64,000 nt of DNA from Bettongia penicillata ogilbyi (Eukaryota; Chordata; Mammalia; Diprotodontia; Potoroidae). A program made the translations under genes and the position numbers. Of the stretch, positions 55,749 through 64,000 are shown one piece after another. The notes under the pieces are model-generated. The model had not been told where the DNA came from and did no database searches. It saw only the letters and a list, made by a program, of their open reading frames with translations. Numbering within the stretch: position 1 is the stretch's first letter; each line of letters starts with the position of its first letter. The stretch lies in contig JAJHZJ010000399.1 in assembly GCA_023548195.1 (NCBI GenBank), forward strand, positions 5,833,100 through 5,897,099, written 5' to 3'.

Positions 55749-56184
55749 TGTAGCACCAATGCAATATTCATAGTGCCTATTGCAGCCATGAATATCATAG
55801 CACAACTCAGAATCGTGAAATACCACAGACTCTCTACATGGAAGGAAAAACCAAAACATTTATTCAGACCCAAATCCATCACAGCAACAAAAATCTATAC
55901 ACAATAACAATGCATGGGACAACATCATCCCAAAGCTTGCCTCCTGCTACATGTGTGGGGTACTGAAACTATTATCAATGAATTGGAGACTCAGAGATAT
56001 TAGCAAAAACAATAGTTCATTTTTTGACTTTCTTTAGAAAGGGGTCCCTCAGAGTGCCTGAAAGATGGCACCAACTGAAGAGAGCTGAGCAGATTATATA
56101 GGCCCCAACTACAATGCTTCCTCCCTAGTCCCCTTCCTCAGGGCTCATTGATGTAAGCCCTGAGGGAGCAATCTATTTGCGACA
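55749..56184 (-). mobile_element. ERV-L-like LTR, reverse, 436 bases
   Basis: On the reverse strand it starts TG (56184) and ends CTACA (55749). A TATA box (TATATAA) lies at 56094-56100 and AATAAA at 55859-55864. The AATAAA is 110 bases from the end, the same distance as in the solo LTR 21972-22435, with which it shares the 3' half. The putative primer-binding site follows directly, so this is the 5' LTR of the element. Confidence 0.7.
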
Positions 56185-56455
56185 ATCTACCCCAGCAACA
56201 GAGAACAAAAAAAAAAAACAAAAACAAAAACAAAAATCAAAAGTTTCACACATTAGGACTAAAAAAAAAAAAAAAAAGGTGGGGAGGTGTTATTCCTCCT
56301 GCTATATATCTAAAAACAAGGAGGGAAAGGCTGGAAAAATACAGAGGGCAGTCTGGAAAAGTAAAGGGGGTAGTCTTGGGAGAGTACAGAATATGTTGAA
56401 ACATTATTTCTACAAGGTCAACTTGCTGCAGATGTTTCAATAAGACAAGATACAA
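56185..56455. other. A-rich unassigned sequence
   Basis: Contains two A-rich runs (about 56208-56240 of AAAAAC type, and 56261-56277) and a purine-rich stretch. I recognise no element, and the A runs do not end an element I can define. Confidence 0.4.
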
Positions 56456-56894
56456 TTAACTCGGAGGAGGAGCCAAGATGGCAGAGTAGTATGCTAGCTC
56501 TGAATCTGCAGCCCATAAATTTCCTGTAAAAAGAACTCCCCACAAATTCTGGAGTACTGCAAGCCGTGCACCAATGCAGTGGAAGAGATTTCCGTTCCAG
56601 AGAGCCCTGGAAAGCCGTCCACAGGGGTCCATCGCGCCCCTGAAAGCAGAGCCCACCCCTGAGCTGCCCTGGCCGAGGGGCCCCAGATGAGCAGATCCCA
56701 ACAGGCTTCAGGGACAAAATCTCCAGCAGCCGCGAAGGTCCCTCCACCCACAGGCGCTACAGGTCACTGAGAGAGACTTCTGGCTGGTCAAAAGGGGATC
56801 GGGGTGTCTCTGCAACTCGGGCCCCCTCGGGAGGCAGTGGCAGTGGCAGAGGCAGTGGCAGAGGCAATGGCGGTGGCCCGGGACTCCCCAAACT

Positions 56895-56992
56895 GGCAGG
56901 ATCTCCATTACCAAAGGTCTCTGCATAAACCCCCTGAGGGAACTGAGTCTGGGAGACGGACCTGCCCCCACCCCAGCACCAGAACTTAAGCT
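56895..56992 (+). repeat. Single 5'-UTR unit homologous to the HAL1-1/2 tandem units
   Basis: Contains 'CTCCATTACCAAAGGTCTCTG', 'CCCCCTGAGGGAACTGAGTC', 'GGGAGACGGACCTGCCCCC' and 'ACCCCAGCACCAGAACTTAAG'. This is one unit of the HAL1-2 array (26242-26468, reverse) plus the same downstream flank. Only one unit is present. Confidence 0.75.
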
Positions 56993-57160
56993 CACATTGA
57001 ACAGCAGCTGTTCCTGAAAGCCCTGAGGCTGGGGAGCAGCATTTGAATCTCAGACCCCAAGAAATAGCTGGGCAGGTCTAGGCAGGGGTGGAGAGGAATC
57101 TCAGAAGTCAAGTAAATGGCTGGGAAAATGCCCAGAAAAAGGACGCAAAATGAGACCATA

Positions 57161-57175
57161 GAGAGCTACTTTCTT
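57161..57175. repeat. Target-site duplication, left copy (L1-F)
   Basis: GAGAGCTACTTTCTT. Matches 59384-59398 (GAAAGCTACTTTCTT) at 14 of 15 bases. Confidence 0.88.
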
Positions 57176-59383
57176 TTTTTTTTTATTAGAACCCCATTAT
57201 TTTCATTTTTTCTTTTTTTCTTTTTCTTTTTTCTTTTTTTTAATGTTTTACAATCATTTCCTTAAAGTTAAGATTTTATCCCCCCACCCTTCCCCCAATA
57301 CCCCCCTTCCTCCCCATGACAGCATACAATTCTGTATAGGTTCTACATATACTTTCCTATTGAGCACATTTTCACTACAGTCATGCTATGTAGTCGAACT
57401 AAAATAAATGGAAGAAATCATATAACAAATCAAAATATAATATACTGAAACCCACCACACACAAACATGATCTACGAATGACTTCCATATTTCTCTCTGA
57501 GTGTGGAAGAAGACCGACATTGGGATTTTTTTTTTTTCTCAGTTAAGTTCTTGTGTAATTGCAAAGTTCCAGGTCTACCAGAAAAAGCTCTCGCACACTG
57601 TGGTCATTGCTGTGCACAAAGTTCTCCTGGTTCTGCTCCTTTCGCTCACTATCAGGTCATGTGAATCCTTCCAGACCTCCCTGAAGTCTTCTTGTTCATC
57701 ATTTCTTATTGGGCAATAGTACTCCGTTACATTCATATACCATAATTTATTCAGCCATTCCCCAATTGATGGGCAACACGTTGACTTCCAGTTTTTGGCT
57801 ACCACAAAGAGTGCTGCTATAAATATTTTTGAACACATGGGACCCTTTCCTGTTTTTATACTCTCTTGGGGATACAATCCTAGTAGCGATATTGCTGGGT
57901 CAAAGGGTATGCACATTTTTGTAGCCCTTTGGGCATAGTTACAAACCGTTCTCCAGAAGGGTTGGATGATCTCAGAGCTCCACCAACAATGAATTAGTGT
58001 TCCAACTCTCCAACATCCTCTCCAGCATTTATCATTTTCCTGTTCTGTCATGTTTGCCAATCTTATAGGTGTGATGTGGTACCGCAGAGTTTTGATTTGC
58101 ATCTCTCTAATCAATAGTGATTTAGAGCACTTTTTCATATGATTATAGATATCTTTAATTTCTTCCCCTGAAAAGTGCCTGTTCGTACCCTTTGACCATT
58201 TATCAATTGGGGAATGGCTTGTATGGTTATATATTTGAGTCAGTTCTCTATATGTTCTAGATATGAGGCCTTTATCCCCGAGCTTAGCCGTACATTTTTT
58301 TTCCCAATTTACTACTTCCCTCCAAATTTTGGGTGCATTGGGTTTTGTCGTGCAAAAACTTTTCAGTTTCAAGTAATCAAAATTATCCATCTTGCATTTC
58401 ATAATGCTTTCTACTGTTTCTTTAGAAAAAAATTCTTCCCCTCTCCATAAATCTGATGAATACACTATTCCTTGCTTCTCCAGTTTATTCATGGTGTCAA
58501 TCTTTATAACTAAATCATGTACCCATTTGGATTTTATTCTTGTGTATGGTGTCAGGTATGGGTCTATATCTAATTTCTGCCACACAGTTAACCAGTTTTC
58601 CCAGCAATTTTTGTCGAACAGTGAGTTCTTATCCCAGAAGCTGGGATCTTTGGATTTATCAAACAGGAGGTTGCTATATTCCTTGCCTACTGTGTCTTGA
58701 GTGCCAAGTCTATTCCATTTGTCTACCCCTCTGTTTCTTAGCCAATACCAAGTGGTTTTGATTATTGCTGCTTTATAATAGAGTTTGAGGTTTGGTAGCG
58801 CTAGGCCACCTTCCCAAGCATTTCTTATCATTAGTCCCTTTGATATTCTGGACCTTTTGTTTTTCCAGATGAATTCTGATATTATTTTATCCAGCTCTAG
58901 AAAAATAATTATCTAATAGTTTAATTGGTATGGCACTAAATAAGTAGATTAATTTAGGTACAATTGTCATTTTTATTATATGAGCTCAACCTACCCATGA
59001 ACAACTGATGTTTTTCCACTTACATAAATCTGACCTTATTTGTGAAAAAAGTGTCTTGTAATTGTGTTCATATAATCCCTGGGTTTGTTTTGGCAGGTAA
59101 ATTCCTAAGTATTTTATAGTGTCTACTCTAGCATTAAATTGGATTTCTCTTTCTATCCCTTGCTGTTGGATTTTGTTGCTAATATATGGAATGCAGAAGA
59201 TTTGTGTGGGTTTATTTTGTAACCTGCAACTTTGCCAAAGTTGTTTATTATTTCAAATAGTTTTTTACTTGAATCTCTGGGATTCTCTAAGTATATCATC
59301 ATATCATCTGCAAAGAGTGACAACTTAGTTTCTCCTTTGGTTATTTTTATTCCTTAAATTTCTTTATCTTGTCTAATAGCTAT
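57176..59383 (-). mobile_element. L1-F: 5'-truncated reverse L1, young
   Basis: 2,208 bases from a T-rich (reverse A-tail) end at 57176 to a 5' truncation at 59383, with a 15-base target duplication. The 3' UTR (57190-57570) matches that of L1-E. ORF2 coding spans from just before the RT catalytic motif to its end. This is a normal product of incomplete target-primed reverse transcription by an L1-E-type element, placed within HAL1-4 ORF1. Confidence 0.92.
57575..59383 (-). pseudogene. L1-F ORF2 C-terminal part (truncated)
   Basis: An open frame of 418 codons (58831-57575) covers the region after the RT domain to the C-terminus. Upstream, in a different frame, 59303-59314 encodes an intact F-A-D-D. 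The Cys/His segment reads 'CWRGC..IHCWWSSE': the last Cys of the C-x3-C..H-x4-C pattern is Ser, whereas L1-E and L1-B have Cys. The stop after 'TTV' in L1-E (TGA) is TGC here, giving five extra codons. It lacks the endonuclease and most of RT, so it is non-functional. Confidence 0.85.
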
Positions 59384-59398
59384 GAAAGCTACTTTCTT
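59384..59398. repeat. Target-site duplication, right copy (L1-F)
   Basis: GAAAGCTACTTTCTT, paired with 57161-57175. HAL1-4 ORF1 resumes directly. Confidence 0.88.
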
Positions 59399-60595
59399 GG
59401 GGAAGAAATGTTCCTTCCTCCCATCATTTCTGATAAGGAAGCACAATGCTTGACATCAGGGAAAGACATGGAAGTCGGGGCTTCTGTATCCCAGACATCC
59501 CAGGTGGATGTCTGGTGGGCTCAGGCCATGGAATAGCTCAGAAAGGATTTTGAAAATCAAGTTAGACAAGTGGAGGAAAAACTGGGAAGAGAAATGAGAG
59601 AGATGCAAGAAAAGCATGAAAAACAGGTCAGTACTTTGGTAAAGGAGACCCAAAAAAATGCTGAAGAAAATAACAACTTGAAAAATAGGCTCACTCAATT
59701 GGCAAAAGAGGTTCAAAAAGCCAATAAGGAGAAGACTGCTTTCAAAAGAAAAATTAGCCCAATGGAAAAAGAGGTTCAAAAGCTCACTGAAGAGAATAGT
59801 TCTCTAAAGATTAGAATGGAAAAGATTGAGTCTAATGACTTTCTGAGAAACCAAGAAATCATAAAACAAAATCAAAAGAATGAAAAAATAGAAGAGAATG
59901 TGAAATATCTCATGGGAAAAACAACTGACCTGGAAAATAGATCCAGGAGAGACGATCTAAGGATTATGGGACTACCTGAAAGCCATGATCAAAAAAAGAG
60001 TCTAGACATCATCTTTTAGGAAATTATCAAGGAAAAATGCCCTGAGATTCTATAACCAGAGAGCAAAATAAATATTGAAGGAATCCATCGATCACTGCCT
60101 GAAAGACATCGAAAAAGAGAAACTCCTAGGAACATTGTGGCCAAATTCCAGAATTCCCAGGTCAAGGAGAAAATACTGCAAGCAGCTAGAAAGAAACAAT
60201 TCCAGTATTGTGGAAATACAATCAGGATAACACAAGATCTAGCAGCTTCTACATTAAGGGATTGAAGGGCGTGGAATAGGATATTCCAGAAGTCAAATGA
60301 ACTAGGACTCAAACCAAGAATCACCTACCCAGCAAAACTGAGTATAATACTTCAGGGGAAAATATGGTCTTTCAATGAAACAGAGGACTTTCAAGCATTC
60401 TTGATGAAAAGACCAGAGCTGAAAAGAAAATTTGACTTTCAAACACAAGAATGAGAAGAAGCATGAAAAAGTAAACAGCAAAGGGAAGTCATAAGGGACT
60501 TACCAAAAGTGAACTGTTTACATTCCTACATGGAAAGACAATATTTGTAACTCTTAAAACTTTTCAGTATCTGGTTAGTTGGTGGGACCACACAC

Positions 60596-60675
60596 AGATA
60601 TACACACACACATACACACAGATGTACACACGTGCATGCACACACACATACACACATGCACGCACACACAGAGAC
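60596..60675. repeat. CA-rich microsatellite in the HAL1-4 3' UTR
   Basis: Imperfect CACACA/TACACA/GATGTACACA array, at the position equivalent to the TG repeats of HAL1-1 and HAL1-2 (which are read in reverse). Confidence 0.85.
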
Positions 60676-61515
60676 AGTGCACAGAGTGAATTGAATAGGA
60701 TGCAACCATATCTTTAAAGAAATTAAGGTAAACGGTGAGAGAAAAATGTAGTGGGAGGAAAGAGGGTGAAATGGAATGGGGCAAATTATATCTCATTTAA
60801 GAGGAGACTTTTTGGTGGAGGGAAAAAGAGGAGAGCTGAGAAAAAAAAAAACCAAGAAGTTTACCCTCATCACATTCGACTAAAGGAATGAATAAAATGC
60901 ACACTCATTTTGGTATGAAAACCTATCTTACAATACAGGAAAGTGGGGGAGGAGATAAGCAAGGAGTGGGGATGATGGTAGGGAGGGCAATGGGAGGAGG
61001 GAGCAATTTGAAGTCAACACTCGGGGAGAGACATGGTCAAAAGACAGATTAGAAACAACGAGGGGCAGGATAGGATGGAGGGAAATACAATTAGTCTTAC
61101 ACAACACAACTATTATCGATGTCATTTGCATAACTAAACAGATAGGGCCTATACTGAATTGCCTGCCTTCCCAAAGGGAATGGGTGGGGAGGGAAGGATG
61201 GGGAGAATTTGGAACTCAAAGTTTTAGGAAGAACTGTTGAGTATTGTTGTTGCAACTAAGAAATAAGAAATACAGTTAATGGAGCATAGAAAGTCATCTG
61301 GCCCTACAGGACAAAAGAGAAGATGGGTACAAGAGAAGGGAGGGATAATAGAAGAGAGGGCAGATTGGTGATAAGGGAAATTAGAATGATCATTGTATTG
61401 GGGTGGTGGGAGGGGAGAAATGGGGAGAAAATTTGGAACCCAAAATTTTGTGAAAATGAGTGTAAAAAGTTAAATAAATAAATTTATATTAAAAAATAAA
61501 AAAAATAAAAAAACA

Positions 61516-61757
61516 CATATTAACATTAAAATAAAAAAGAATAGCTTCCTCTCAGCTCTACTCTAACTCTGCCTCTTCCTGCTCCACCCATTCAGGAAAC
61601 AACTGCCACCACAGGCTCCATGTTACTGAATAGGCTTAATAATGAATAGGAGAGACTTTCCAATTCAAATTGCCATTACAGGTGGCCAGAGGAGAGGTGG
61701 GGAGACAATTTGGATGTGAATGTTGAAACCTGAAAATAAATAAATTAATTTAAAAAA
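61516..61757. repeat. Short composite: LTR-like and retroposon 3'-end-like pieces
   Basis: 61545-61630 ('CTTCCTCTCAGCTCTACTC', 'CTCTTCCTGCTCCACCC') resembles the reverse of part of the solo LTR at 22085-22140. 61690-61757 ends like a retroposon 3' terminus ('GGGGAGACAATTTGGATGTG', then AATAAATAAATT). Both matches are short. Confidence 0.35.
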
Positions 61758-61809
61758 AGATACAGGGAAATCATTGTGCATAGTAAGGCTGTAATGATGA
61801 GCAATTGTG

Positions 61810-62055
61810 AAAGACTTAGTTTACCTGATCATTAAACAGTGATTTAATCTTGTTTGTCCTCCATTTACAAAGAGGACCAATGTCATCAGGAGCCTGATGT
61901 CTTGAGTTGCATGAGAATTGGATGAGACTGGACAGAGCTGTGCAAAATTATGAGTCTTAATCTCTCCTCCAGAGTGATCAAAGACAATTAACGAGGCAAA
62001 GTTAATAAAAAGAAAGTGAAAAAAAACCTGGTGATGGTCCACGATTATCAATTAT
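61810..62055 (+). mobile_element. Dispersed SINE-like repeat
   Basis: 'TTGTCCTCCATTTACAAAGAGGACCAATGTCATCAGGAG', 'GATGTCTTGAGTTGCATGAG', 'GAATTGGATGAGACTGG' and 'CAGAGCTGTGCAAAATTATG' match a short repeat I remember as common in marsupial genomes. I cannot name the family with certainty. Confidence 0.45.
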
Positions 62056-62059
62056 CTAA

Positions 62060-62319
62060 CAAAATTCTAAAGGAATCATGAAAAACAAATGCTATCCACC
62101 TCCAAAGAGAGTGTTGGTGAACTCTGAGTACAAATTAAAGTATAATTTTCTCACCTTTTTGCAATATGACAAATATGAAAATATATTTTGCATGATTTCA
62201 TGTGTATGATTCATACCTTAACACTTGCTTTCTCATTAGGAGAAAGAGGGCATGGAGGTAATTTGGAACTCAAAAGAAGAAAAAGAAAAGAATGTTTGAA
62301 ATAAATAATAAATTTTGAG
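62060..62319. repeat. Retroposon 3'-end-like sequence
   Basis: 'AAATGCTATCCACCTCCAAAG', 'AATATGACAAATATGAAAATA', 'TTTTGCATGATTTCATGTG' and 'AATTTGGAACTCAAAAGAAG' have the order of a common marsupial LINE/SINE 3' end, finishing in A-rich sequence. Family unknown. Confidence 0.4.
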
Positions 62320-62342
62320 ATAAACAAAAGCATCAACAAAAA

Positions 62343-62800
62343 GAAATTGTGAAGGAAATATGCCCTGGTATTCTAGAAGTAGAGAGCAAAATAGAAATGG
62401 GAACAATCCACCAATCACCTCTTGAAAGAGATCCCAAAAGAAAACTCCAAGAGGTAATGAGGCCAAACCTCAGAGTTCCCATGTCAAGGAGACAATATTA
62501 CAAGCACCCAAAATGAAACGATTGAAGTATTGTGTTAACACAATCAAGATAACCCAAGAGGTAGTAGCTTCTACGTTAAGGTATCCAAGAATTTGAAATA
62601 TGACATTCCAGAGGTTAAAGGAGCTAGGATTAAAACTAATAATAATTTACCCAGACAAAGTGATTATAATAACTCAGGTGAAAATGGAACTTCAGTGAAA
62701 TAGCAGACTGGCAAGCATTCATGCTGAAAATATCAGAGCTGAATAGAAAATTTAATGTTCAAACAGAAGAATCAAGAGAAGCATGTAAAAGGAAAGAGGA
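62343..62800 (+). pseudogene. HAL1-5 ORF1 C-terminal fragment
   Basis: Homologous to the second half of ORF1p: 'ESKIEMGTIHQSPLERDPKR' (about 62383-62440), a damaged 'KEKILQA' block, and 'IIYPDKV' (about 62645) where others have 'ITYPAKL'. Several frame breaks occur, for instance near 62440 and 62670. Confidence 0.65.
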
Positions 62801-62911
62801 AAGAGAATCAATGAGAGACTTATAAAAGTTGAGCTGTTTACCTTCCTACATGGAAAGGTGATACTTGTAACTCACAAGACTTTTCTTAGTATTAGGATAG
62901 TTTGAGAGAAT

Positions 62912-63050
62912 ACATATGTTTATGTTTGTATGAACATGCATGTATATATACACACATATATGTGTATATAAACATATATACACGTGTATACATACATATA
63001 CATGCCCATTTATATATACATACACATATATGTTTATATATACATATATC

Positions 63051-63086
<36 letters not shown>
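62912..63086. repeat. TA/CA-rich then (GA)n compound microsatellite in the HAL1-5 3' UTR
   Basis: 62912-63050 is alternating TATA/CACA/TGTA sequence and 63052-63086 a GA repeat of about 17 units. It lies at the same place in the element as the TG or CA repeats of the other copies. Confidence 0.85.
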
Positions 63087-63090
<4 letters not shown>

Positions 63091-63899
63091 GATGGAGACA
63101 GTGGACCCCGGATGCACTGAATATGAAGGGATGATATGTAAAAAAGAAAATAGTGTTGAGAGGAATGTACTAGGAGAAAGAGTCAGGAAGAGGTAGAATG
63201 TAATGAATCATTTCCCATACAAGAGACAAGAATGAGTTTTTATAATGGAGGGGAAGAATGGGAAGCGAAAGGGAATAAACTACCCTTCCTTTCATCAGAT
63301 TTGACTTCGGGAGGGAATAGCATACACGCTCAACTGCACGAAAGCAGGGGCAAAAGGGATAAGAGAGGGGGGATAATGAATGGGATGGCAGATTGGGGGA
63401 AGGCATAATCAGAAGTAAAGACTTTTGAGGAGGTACAGGGGAGAATAGAATAAATGGATGGAGGAACAGGATAGAGGAAAATACAGCTAGTTCACAACAT
63501 GACTGTTATGGAAGTGTTTTGCATAAGTATACATGTATAACCCATGTCAAATTGCTTGCCTTCTCAATGAAGGTGGGTGTTGAGGGAAAAAGGGAGAGAA
63601 TAAGAAGCTCAGAGGTTTAAAAATGAATGTGAAAACATTGATTTTACATGAAACTAGGAAATAAGACATATAGGCAATGGGGTATAGAAATCTATCTTGC
63701 CCTACAAGAAAGTAGAAGGGAAGTGGTTAAGGAGGTGTGGGTGGTAGAAGGAAGGGCAGATTGGCAGAAAGCATTATCAGAACATACACTTTCCTGAGGT
63801 GGTGGGAAGGGAGAGATGGGGAGAAATTTTAAATTCAAAATTTTGTGGAAGTGAATTTTGACAACTGAACATGAATAAATTAAAAAAGAGAAGAAATAA

Positions 63900-64000
63900 A
63901 TCTTTGAAAGTCCTCTATTTCATTAATTATCCATTTTTAGTTTTCCTGAACAGATGATTCTTGCTTGTGATCTTAGCTCCTTTATACTCCACAATATTAT
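63900..64000 (-). pseudogene. L1-type ORF1 C-terminal end, cut by the window
   Basis: The reverse strand matches the ORF1 C-terminal domain region ('FQEN..MDN' and 'FNEIEDFQR' type coding). It is equivalent to 25075-25190 of the intact copy. Only 100 bases are visible. Confidence 0.55.

Larger units (their letters stand above)
57128..60453 (+). pseudogene. HAL1-4 ORF1 pseudogene, split by L1-F
   Basis: The ATG at 57128 gives MPRKRTQNETIESYF, directly homologous to the intact HAL1 ORF1p. The frame breaks at 57175 for L1-F and resumes at 59399 with LGEEMFLPP. An in-frame TAG at about 59531 ('AME*LRKDFENQV') and TAG at 60017-60019 ('DIIF*EIIKEK') interrupt it. Between them 59570-60019 is open and encodes coiled coil plus RRM start ('NRSRRDDLRIMGLPESHD'). 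The C-terminal domain ('ITYPAKLSIILQGKIWSFNE' type) lies about 60320-60380. Confidence 0.85.
56456..61515 (+). mobile_element. HAL1-4: forward HAL1 interrupted by L1-F
   Basis: Starts near GGAGGAGCCAAGATGGCAGAG (56466). The 5' UTR has GC-rich sequence (56570-56990) and a single copy of the unit that is triplicated in HAL1-1 and HAL1-2. ORF1 begins at 57128, is interrupted by L1-F (57176-59383), and resumes to about 60453. The 3' UTR with its microsatellite ends GGGGAGAAAATTTGGAACCC and an A-rich tail to about 61515. Without L1-F it is about 2.84 kb. No ORF2 of its own. Confidence 0.85.
62320..63890 (+). mobile_element. HAL1-5: 5'-truncated forward HAL1
   Basis: Begins within ORF1 (homology from 'EIVKEICPGILEVESKIEM', about 62343) and has a 3' UTR with a long microsatellite (62912-63086) and purine tracts. 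It ends GGGGAGAAATTTTAAATTC..AAATTTTGTGG and AATAAATTAAAAAAG near 63890. The order matches HAL1-4. The 5' part is absent, the normal kind of truncation. Confidence 0.78.

Noticed and set aside
63052..63086. GA repeat as a possible CRISPR-like or regulatory array
   Set aside because: Simple dinucleotide repeat without spacers. It belongs to the HAL1 3'-UTR microsatellite.
1..64000. Host gene exons, tRNA or rRNA genes
   Set aside because: No open frame with a non-transposon domain, no tRNA cloverleaf and no rRNA motif was found on either strand by reading. A covariance-model and protein search would be needed to exclude short exons.

Overview
The window looks like mammalian, most probably marsupial, nuclear DNA. 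It is AT-rich and packed with LINE-1 (L1) copies and with L1-derived ORF1-only elements of the half-L1 (HAL1) type. It also holds a few MIR/THER/MAR-like SINE pieces, ERV-L-type LTR sequence and a hAT-like palindromic MITE. I see no host protein-coding gene, rRNA, tRNA, CRISPR array or bacterial feature. The marsupial assignment rests on remembered repeat types, not on a database search.

Layout. 1-930: 5' part of a reverse-strand L1-type element. 931-1960: single-copy DNA with one SINE. 1961-8235: old forward L1 ('L1-A') carrying a reverse HAL1 ('HAL1-0', 5057-7599). 8236-17655: forward L1 ('L1-B') split by a young reverse HAL1 ('HAL1-1', 9244-12238). 17656-20240: island of older DNA with an ancient repeat and a MITE. 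20245-28912: reverse L1 ('L1-C') split by an ERV-L-like solo LTR (21972-22435) and by the youngest HAL1 ('HAL1-2', 23973-26957), whose ORF1 is intact. 28913-33984: forward 5' fragment joined to reverse L1 ('L1-D'). 33985-40557: near-full-length forward L1 ('L1-E') with few lesions. 40562-44890: L1 5' fragment, forward HAL1 ('HAL1-3') and reverse ORF1 fragment. 44891-50336: the longest stretch free of L1, with two SINEs and microsatellites. 50337-53690: 5' fragments of L1-type elements. 53691-56184: reverse ERV-L-like provirus remnant with LTR and a primer-binding site resembling tRNA-Leu. 56456-61515: forward HAL1 ('HAL1-4') whose ORF1 is interrupted by a 5'-truncated reverse L1 ('L1-F', 57176-59383). 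61516-64000: small repeats, a truncated HAL1 ('HAL1-5') and the edge of another reverse ORF1.

How the parts work together. L1 encodes ORF1p (coiled coil, RRM and C-terminal domain; RNA chaperone) and ORF2p (endonuclease, reverse transcriptase, Cys-rich end). HAL1 encodes only ORF1p and must borrow an L1 ORF2p. The nesting gives a relative age order. The two near-identical HAL1 copies with perfect target-site duplications are the most recent arrivals. L1-F is also recent, and every ORF2 here is broken.

The least ordinary signals are a three-unit tandem repeat in the 5' UTR of the young HAL1s (one unit in the older HAL1-4), a 3'-UTR microsatellite that differs in motif from copy to copy, several elements that keep the 5' end but lose the 3' end, and a 5.4-kb L1-free island. 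All annotation was done by eye.
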